DNA of 10,300 nt from Pseudomonadota bacterium (lineage in GTDB: Bacteria > Pseudomonadota > Gammaproteobacteria > Burkholderiales > Burkholderiaceae_B): positions 1-10,300 of the forward strand of contig JAEYVD010000772.1 of NCBI GenBank assembly GCA_023432075.1, read 5' to 3'. Position 1 is the stretch's first letter. Each line of letters opens with the position of its first letter. Position numbers and translations under genes: made by a program. Shown here one piece after another: positions 6,453 to 10,300 of this stretch. Below the pieces are notes generated by a model. It was given only the letters and a program-made list of their open reading frames with translations, was not told where the DNA came from and searched no databases.

Positions 6453-6490
6453 ACAAACGCGGGATCTTTGCCGGTTTGTAGGGAGTTTGT
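6453..6490 (-). promoter_or_regulatory. ACAAAC direct repeats with 11-base period upstream of the lipoprotein gene
   Basis: Read on the minus strand, ACAAAC occurs at 6490-6485 and again at 6479-6474, exactly 11 bases apart start to start. A third copy in the opposite orientation lies at 6453-6458 and could pair with the middle one (6-base stem, 15-base loop). Two direct hexamers one helical turn apart are the usual arrangement of OmpR/PhoB-family response-regulator sites. The site lies 70-90 bases before the lipoprotein ATG and just past the kinase gene. Binding by the adjacent RstA-like regulator is speculation. Confidence 0.3.
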
Positions 6491-6524
6491 GAAGATCTAT
6501 GCGCGCAAGCCGGGCGTGGCAGCT

Positions 6525-6555
6525 GGGTCAGGCCGGGTCAGATCCGGTTGGGTCA
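6525..6555. repeat. Three short GGGTCA direct repeats just after the kinase gene
   Basis: GGGTCA occurs at 6525-6530, 6535-6540 and 6550-6555, immediately downstream of the histidine kinase stop codon on the minus strand (where they read TGACCC). Spacing is 10 and 15 bases. They do not form a good hairpin. No function is evident. Confidence 0.5.
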
Positions 6556-6557
6556 GC

Positions 6558-7865
6558 TCAAGCGGCTTGCCAGCGGATTACGAAGCGGGCGCCGCCCAGG
6601 GGGCTGTCCGTCACCAGCGCCTCGCCGTTGTGCCATCGCGCCACGCGGCGCACGATGGCCAGGCCCAGCCCGGTTCCGCCGGTGCCGCGCGCACGGCTCT
6701 CGTCAAGCCGGATGAAGGGATCGAACACGCGCTCGCGATCGGCGGGCGGCACGCCCGGTCCATCGTCATCCACCGTCAGCACGTAATGCTGCGGGGCGGG
6801 ACTGGCAAGCCCCACCTGAACCTGTCCGCCCGCGTGGCGGATGGCGTTCTGCAGCAAGTTGAGCAAGGCGCGTGTCATGTAGCGGGGGTGCAGGCGCACT
6901 TCGCCCGCGTCGCAGTGCGCCACCCCGCAATGCACGCCCGACAATCCGGCCTCGAACGATGCATGCTGCACGACGGAATCGAGCCAGCCGCGGGCGTCCT
7001 GGGCCTGCAGCGGAATGTCGTCGCTCTTGTGTTCCAGGCGAGCGTACATCAGCAATTCCGACGCCATGCTGTCCAGCTCGGCGACATCGTTTTTCATGTC
7101 CTCGACCAGACGCCGGCGTGCGGCGGGATCGGCCTCTTGGTCGATCATGTCCAACTCGAACGTCAAGCGGGCAATGGGCGTGCGCAGTTCGTGCGATACC
7201 GCATTGGTCAGCTCACGCTGATTGCTGATCAGCGCGCTGATGCGATCGGACATCTGGTTGAAGGTGTCGCCTAGCCCGCGAATGCTGGAAAACCGCGACA
7301 GCTGGGCGCGCACCCGCAGGTCGCCCTGTCCCATCCGCTGCGCGGCAGTCTTCAGCGCCTCCAGGTCGCGCCAGACCGGCAGCGCCCACACCAGCATGAA
7401 CGCGCACAGCAGCACGCCCAAGGCGGCGTAGATGGCAACGATCACCCACGTGCCAACAAGCGGCTCAGGCGGCAGCTTGACCATCAGCCACTGCGCGCCG
7501 GGGCCCGGTATGGCCGCCACGAAACTCATCAGGTTGTCGCGCAGGAAGAAACCGCCCGCATCGATGGTGCGCCGCTCGTCGGCGGTCAGCGCGAAATCCG
7601 GCGCGTTGTAGTCGACCGGCTCCAGCACCTGCAACGCCAGTCCGTAATGCGGCGCCAGCGTGTTGCGCACATAGTCGGGGCGCGCCTCGGGCGGCACGTG
7701 GGCCAGCTCCTGCTTCAAGCTGTGCAGCTGGCCTCGCACGGCTTCGCGCGTGTAGTTGGCCGTCTCCGACTCAAAAAGATAGTTTGCCGCCCGGTCGACC
7801 ACTTCGTTTGACAGCACGAAGCCAATGGCCAGCACCACGAAGATGCGCAGGACGAACTTAAGCAT
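6558..7865 (-). CDS. rstB: RstB-like sensor histidine kinase
   Basis: A 435-residue inner-membrane sensor kinase, nearly the length of E. coli RstB (433). Transmembrane helix 1 is residues 4-19. A periplasmic sensor region of about 115 residues follows, then helix 2 (138-163), a HAMP linker (about 164-215) and the dimerisation/phosphoacceptor box S-H-E-L-R-T-P with His225. The ATPase domain shows N-L-L-Q-N-A-I-R-H-A (N box, 337-345), D-D-D-G-P-G-V-P (366-373) and G-T-G-L-G-L-A (397-403). It should autophosphorylate His225 and transfer the phosphate to the regulator encoded just upstream. The ATG at 7865 is chosen because it starts the first membrane helix; it overlaps the regulator's TAA by 8 bases, so the two are co-translated. 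The open frame continues upstream to 8003 only as a shadow of the regulator gene. The stimulus is unknown. Confidence 0.9.
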   Translation of the reverse strand: MLKFVLRIFVVLAIGFVLSNEVVDRAANYLFESETANYTREAVRGQLHSLKQELAHVPPEARPDYVRNTLAPHYGLALQVLEPVDYNAPDFALTADERRTIDAGGFFLRDNLMSFVAAIPGPGAQWLMVKLPPEPLVGTWVIVAIYAALGVLLCAFMLVWALPVWRDLEALKTAAQRMGQGDLRVRAQLSRFSSIRGLGDTFNQMSDRISALISNQRELTNAVSHELRTPIARLTFELDMIDQEADPAARRRLVEDMKNDVAELDSMASELLMYARLEHKSDDIPLQAQDARGWLDSVVQHASFEAGLSGVHCGVAHCDAGEVRLHPRYMTRALLNLLQNAIRHAGGQVQVGLASPAPQHYVLTVDDDGPGVPPADRERVFDPFIRLDESRARGTGGTGLGLAIVRRVARWHNGEALVTDSPLGGARFVIRWQAA

Positions 7866-8559
7866 CGTCCAGCTCGTGGCCCTTGGGCGAGAACAGATAG
7901 CCCTTGCCCCAGATGGTCTTGATGCGAGCCGGATCCCGCGGATCGTCATCGAGCTTGCGGCGCAGTTTGCTGATGCACACATCCACGGTGCGATCCAGCC
8001 CATTGAATTCGATTCCCCGCACCGCGTTGAGCAGATCGTCGCGCGTCAACACCTGCCCGGCCTGGCTGGCAAGCGCCCAGAGCATTTCAAATTCCAGCGT
8101 CGTCAGGTCGACCTCGACCCCGGCCAGCATCACCGCGCGCGTCTGGCGGTCAATGGACAACGCGCCAAAATCCAGGTGTTCGGGCTGCAACTCGGTCTGG
8201 TTGTGGCGCCGCATCAAGGCGCGGATCCGCGCCAAGAGGACACGCGGTTCCACGGGCTTGATGACGTAATCGTCCGCGCCGGACTCCAGCCCCAGAATCT
8301 GATCCAGATCGTCTTCCCGCGCGGTCAGCATCAGGATCGGCGCGGACGAAAACGCGCGCAGGTCCCGGCAGACCTGCAGGCCGTCGCGGCCCGGCAGCAT
8401 CAGGTCCAGGATGGTGATGGCCGGCTCGTGGCGGCGGAACGCATCCACCGCGTGATCGCCACGATAAGCCTGGGCAACATTGAAACCGTGTTGTTCCAGA
8501 AACTGCGCGATCAGGCGCGCCAGTTTCGTATCGTCTTCAACTAACAGGGCCTTGGTCAT
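7858..8559 (-). CDS. rstA: RstA-like OmpR-family response regulator
   Basis: A 233-residue response regulator. The receiver domain carries the acidic pair in L-L-V-E-D-D (Asp9, Asp10), phosphoacceptor Asp52 in L-D-L-M-L-P-G, Thr79 in L-T-A-R and Lys101 in I-K-P. The C-terminal winged-helix DNA-binding domain has [17 protein letters not shown] and [14 protein letters not shown]. The G-L-D-R and K-G-Y-L-F blocks match E. coli RstA closely, hence the symbol. The ATG at 8559 puts the acidic pair at the same distance from the N terminus as in RstA. An in-frame ATG at 8580 would add seven residues; neither start has a strong Shine-Dalgarno sequence. It is the first gene of a two-gene operon with the kinase and is divergent from the GST gene. 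In enterobacteria RstAB is linked to the Mg2+/PhoPQ network; the regulon here is unknown. Confidence 0.9.
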   Translation of the reverse strand: MTKALLVEDDTKLARLIAQFLEQHGFNVAQAYRGDHAVDAFRRHEPAITILDLMLPGRDGLQVCRDLRAFSSAPILMLTAREDDLDQILGLESGADDYVIKPVEPRVLLARIRALMRRHNQTELQPEHLDFGALSIDRQTRAVMLAGVEVDLTTLEFEMLWALASQAGQVLTRDDLLNAVRGIEFNGLDRTVDVCISKLRRKLDDDPRDPARIKTIWGKGYLFSPKGHELDDA

Positions 8560-8580
8560 GGTGTGCAGACAGAGTTTCAT

Positions 8581-8802
8581 GCACCGTCACAGTGCAATGG
8601 CGCGGCAAGCATACACCGAACCCCGCCCGCTGCCGCTCGTGCAACGCCTGCGCCCCAGTCAACCCCGCGCACTCGGACGCGTGGAGTTTGGCGGGATTCT
8701 GTTCTGGCCGCGCATCCCCGGATCTGTATCTGGCGGCGGCCCTTGCGGCCCGCTAGACTGCGGCGATCCTGTTCTTCCGAACGCCCCGCCGGGCTCGCCG
8801 CC
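8581..8802. promoter_or_regulatory. Divergent intergenic region between rstA-like and GST genes
   Basis: These 222 bases separate two divergent starts and should hold promoters for both. For the regulator, TATGCT (minus strand, 8613-8608) is a possible -10 box with no good -35. For the GST gene, TAGACT (8754-8759) is a possible -10, again with no recognisable -35. GCAC/GTGC arms around 8581-8595 form a small inverted repeat beside the regulator's upstream ATG. No riboswitch or gene is seen. Confidence 0.3.
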
Positions 8803-9426
8803 ATGCTGAAAATATTGGGTAAGGCCTCGTCCATCAATGTGCGCAAAGTGCTGTGGACGTCTGCCGAACAGAACCTGCCATTCGATCTCGAAGACTGGGG
8901 CAGCGGTTTCCGGTCCACCTCCGATCCGCAATTCCTGGCGCGCAATCCCAATGCGATGGTGCCGGTGATCCAGGATGGCGACTTCGTCCTATGGGAGTCC
9001 AATACCATCATCCGCTATCTGGCGGGCCAGTACGGCGGGCAGCCTCTCTATCCGGCGGACCCAAAAGAGCGGGCCGGGGTGGATCAGTGGATGGATTGGC
9101 AGGCAACGGACTTGAATCGGTCCTGGAGCTACGCGTTCATGGCGTTGGCCCGGCAGTCGCCCGCGCACCGGGACCAGGCCGCCATCGAGGCGTCGTGCAA
9201 AGATTGGGCGCGATTCATGGGGATCCTGGACCAGCGCCTGGCCGGCACCGGCGCGTACGTGGCGGGCAAAGCATTCACCCTGGCCGACATTCCCGTGGGG
9301 CTGTCCGTGAACCGCTGGTTCGAGACGCCCTTCGTCAAGCCCGCCCTGCCTGCGGTGGCGGCCTATTACGACCGCCTGGCCGAGCGCGACGGCTACCGGC
9401 AACACGGCCGCAAGGGGACGGCTTGA
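8803..9426 (+). CDS. Glutathione S-transferase family protein
   Basis: A 207-residue cytosolic GST, the usual length. The N-terminal thioredoxin-fold domain starts with [10 protein letters not shown] (7-16), in which Ser9 or Ser10 is the likely glutathione-activating residue. It has the cis-proline in M-V-P-V-I (Pro54) and the glutathione-binding E-S pair (Glu65-Ser66) in [11 protein letters not shown]. The helical C-terminal domain contains the N-capping/hydrophobic-staple motif T-L-A-D-I-P (159-164). The family conjugates or reduces electrophiles and peroxides with glutathione; the specific substrate is not predictable. The ATG at 8803 begins the first beta strand directly. The frame is open further upstream, but that part has no GST match. 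There is no clear Shine-Dalgarno sequence. It converges on sodC with 46 bases between the stop codons. Confidence 0.92.
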   Translation: MLKILGKASSINVRKVLWTSAEQNLPFDLEDWGSGFRSTSDPQFLARNPNAMVPVIQDGDFVLWESNTIIRYLAGQYGGQPLYPADPKERAGVDQWMDWQATDLNRSWSYAFMALARQSPAHRDQAAIEASCKDWARFMGILDQRLAGTGAYVAGKAFTLADIPVGLSVNRWFETPFVKPALPAVAAYYDRLAERDGYRQHGRKGTA

Positions 9427-9442
9427 GAAGGGGACATGGCCG

Positions 9443-9461
9443 GCGCCGGCCGGGCCGGCGC
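9443..9461. terminator. GC hairpin between convergent GST and sodC genes
   Basis: GCGCCGGC (9443-9450) pairs perfectly with GCCGGCGC (9454-9461) around a 3-base loop, centred in the 46-base gap between two converging stop codons. Being symmetrical, it could act on transcripts from both sides. There is no T run on either strand, so efficient intrinsic termination is not assured. Confidence 0.5.
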
Positions 9462-9472
9462 GGTCATCCTTC

Positions 9473-9997
9473 CTACTTCACGACGCCGCAAACCAGGCGT
9501 CCGCCCCCGCCGCCCAGCGGCTCGGGCTTGTCGCTGTAGTTGTCGCCGCCCGCGTGGATCATCAGCGCGTGCCCCTTCACGTCGGCCAGCTTCAAATGCG
9601 GCGCCAGGACGGTTTTCGTCGCGCTGCCGTCGGCCGCCACCGTGAGGACCGGCAGGTCGCCCTGGTGCCCGTCGGTCGCCATCGGTCCCTTGTGGGCCTT
9701 GGTGCCCTTCGGGTCCAGATGACCGCCAGCGCCGCCGCCCGGGGCGGTCTTGCCGTTCACCATGCCCGGTTCGCAGGAGCCTTTCTCATGGACGTGGAAA
9801 CCGCGCTCGCCCGGCGGCAGGCCTTTGAGGTGCGGCGTGATTTGCAGCCCCTCCTTGGTGTCTTTCAAGGTGATGGTGCCGGCGCTCTTGCCCACGCCTT
9901 CGGGCGTCAGGAACGACATCGAGACGTCTTCGGCCAGCGCCGCGCTGGACGCGCCCGCCAATGCCAGCGCCGTGACAAGCATCGAGAATTTCTTCAT
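9473..9997 (-). CDS. sodC: Periplasmic Cu,Zn superoxide dismutase
   Basis: A 174-residue bacterial Cu,Zn superoxide dismutase that converts superoxide to hydrogen peroxide and oxygen in the periplasm. A classical signal peptide M-K-K-F...A-L-A is cleaved after Ala22. Copper ligands are His68 and His70 (G-F-H-V-H), His93 (bridging, G-G-H-L-D-P) and His148 (M-I-H-A-G-G-D). Zinc ligands are His93, His102 (A-H-K-G-P), His111 and Asp114 (G-H-Q-G-D-L-P). Cys75 and Cys170 form the conserved disulfide. All catalytic residues are present, so it should be active. The start at 9997 is fixed by the signal peptide and by AGGAGG six bases upstream, the best ribosome site in the window. It has its own upstream region (9998-10162, no gene) and appears monocistronic. 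Such enzymes protect against host-derived or exogenous superoxide. Confidence 0.97.
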   Translation of the reverse strand: MKKFSMLVTALALAGASSAALAEDVSMSFLTPEGVGKSAGTITLKDTKEGLQITPHLKGLPPGERGFHVHEKGSCEPGMVNGKTAPGGGAGGHLDPKGTKAHKGPMATDGHQGDLPVLTVAADGSATKTVLAPHLKLADVKGHALMIHAGGDNYSDKPEPLGGGGGRLVCGVVK

Positions 9998-10140
9998 GAA
10001 TTGCCTCCTGGAAAGATGCCCGCGAGCTGCGGGCTGCCAACGGTGCGAGGCGCGCGCCCCGCGCATGGGTGGCGTCAATGAAGATATCACCGGCGCCGGG
10101 CGGTCCGCCAGCAAACTTCATTCCTGATACAAGGTTTGAC

Positions 10141-10162
10141 ACGGCGTAGGACACCGCGCCGT
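10141..10162 (-). terminator. Weak hairpin after the DUF445 gene
   Basis: ACGGCG (10141-10146) pairs with CGCCGT (10157-10162) around a 10-base loop, directly beyond the DUF445 stop codon on the minus strand. The stem is short and no T tract follows, so terminator function is uncertain. It also lies upstream of sodC, whose promoter should be nearby. Confidence 0.25.
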
Positions 10163-10300
10163 TTATCCGTTCACCAGCAGGATCACCGCGTGCAGCAGCA
10201 CGCCGATCAGCCCCCCGACCAGCGTGCCGTTAAAGCGGATGTATTGCAGGTCGCGCCCCACGCTGAGCTCAAGTTCATCGACCAGATGGCGCTCGTCCCA
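10163..10300 (-). CDS. DUF445 family protein, C-terminal end (partial)
   Basis: Forty-five codons plus the TAA (10165-10163) of a gene that continues past the window edge. The translated end contains the segments E-L-S-V-G-R-D-L-Q-Y-I-R-F-N-G-T-L-V-G-G and L-I-G-V-L-L-H-A-V-I-L-L. This matches the conserved C terminus of DUF445 proteins (relatives of E. coli YjiN), where a short conserved motif is followed by a terminal membrane helix. Function is unknown; the family is thought to be inner-membrane-anchored. This piece is too short for the open-frame criteria but has a clear family match. The upstream part cannot be assessed. Confidence 0.85.
   Translation of the reverse strand, partial: WDERHLVDELELSVGRDLQYIRFNGTLVGGLIGVLLHAVILLVNG

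Noticed and set aside
6426..7274. 282-codon + strand open frame antisense to the histidine kinase
   Set aside because: It has no recognisable family, and the opposite strand shows all kinase motifs in order.
8853..9539. Second + strand frame across the GST gene
   Set aside because: It is a frame shadow; the GST motifs are in the other frame.
1..10300. Defence system, CRISPR array, prophage or insertion sequence
   Set aside because: I found no repeat-spacer pattern, transposase, integrase, nuclease or toxin-antitoxin signature. Every long gene belongs to a family with an ordinary housekeeping, envelope or stress role, apart from the uncharacterised YaaW and DUF445 proteins.

Overview
The window looks like chromosomal DNA of a high-GC betaproteobacterium of the order Burkholderiales, most likely Alcaligenaceae (Achromobacter or Bordetella type). 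The basis is the strong G/C third-position bias, the tightly packed genes and the kind of genes present. The genus is an inference, not something the sequence proves. No tRNA, rRNA, insertion sequence, integrase, CRISPR array or phage gene was seen.

Layout. Bases 2-18 are a run of 17 C, directly followed by an open frame for a 12-helix MFS exporter (+ strand, to 1266). Overlapping its 3' end tail to tail is a minus-strand gene (1193-1948) for a protein of the E. coli YaaW (UPF0174) family. It sits in a clearly AT-richer patch that reaches to about 2095. A minus-strand operon follows (5136 down to 2185): a family 9 (heptosyltransferase-type) glycosyltransferase, a family 4 glycosyltransferase and an alpha/beta hydrolase. 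Their coding ends overlap by 26 and 4 bases, so they are probably translated together and probably build or modify a cell-surface glycan such as lipopolysaccharide core. Next (6404 down to 5301, minus) is a lipoprotein-type relative of serine beta-lactamases/PBP4. It is interrupted by one in-frame amber codon and has also lost the nucleophilic serine. Then comes a two-component system of RstA/RstB type (8559 down to 6558, minus, overlapping by 8 bases). Divergent from it is a glutathione S-transferase gene (8803-9426, +). That gene meets a periplasmic Cu,Zn superoxide dismutase gene, sodC (9997 down to 9473, minus), tail to tail over a GC-rich hairpin. The last 138 bases hold the C-terminal end of a DUF445 membrane-associated protein (minus).

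How the genes fit together. Most of the window concerns the envelope and stress: an exporter, surface-glycan enzymes, a decayed envelope lipoprotein, an envelope-sensing two-component pair and a periplasmic SodC. Apart from the glycosyltransferase operon and the sensor/regulator pair, the neighbours need not work together.

I found no convincing new multi-gene defence or mobile system. The observations most worth a second look are the C17 tract at the start of the exporter frame (possible phase variation), the doubly inactivated beta-lactamase-like lipoprotein, and the AT-rich YaaW-family gene whose C-terminal tail is encoded antisense to the exporter.
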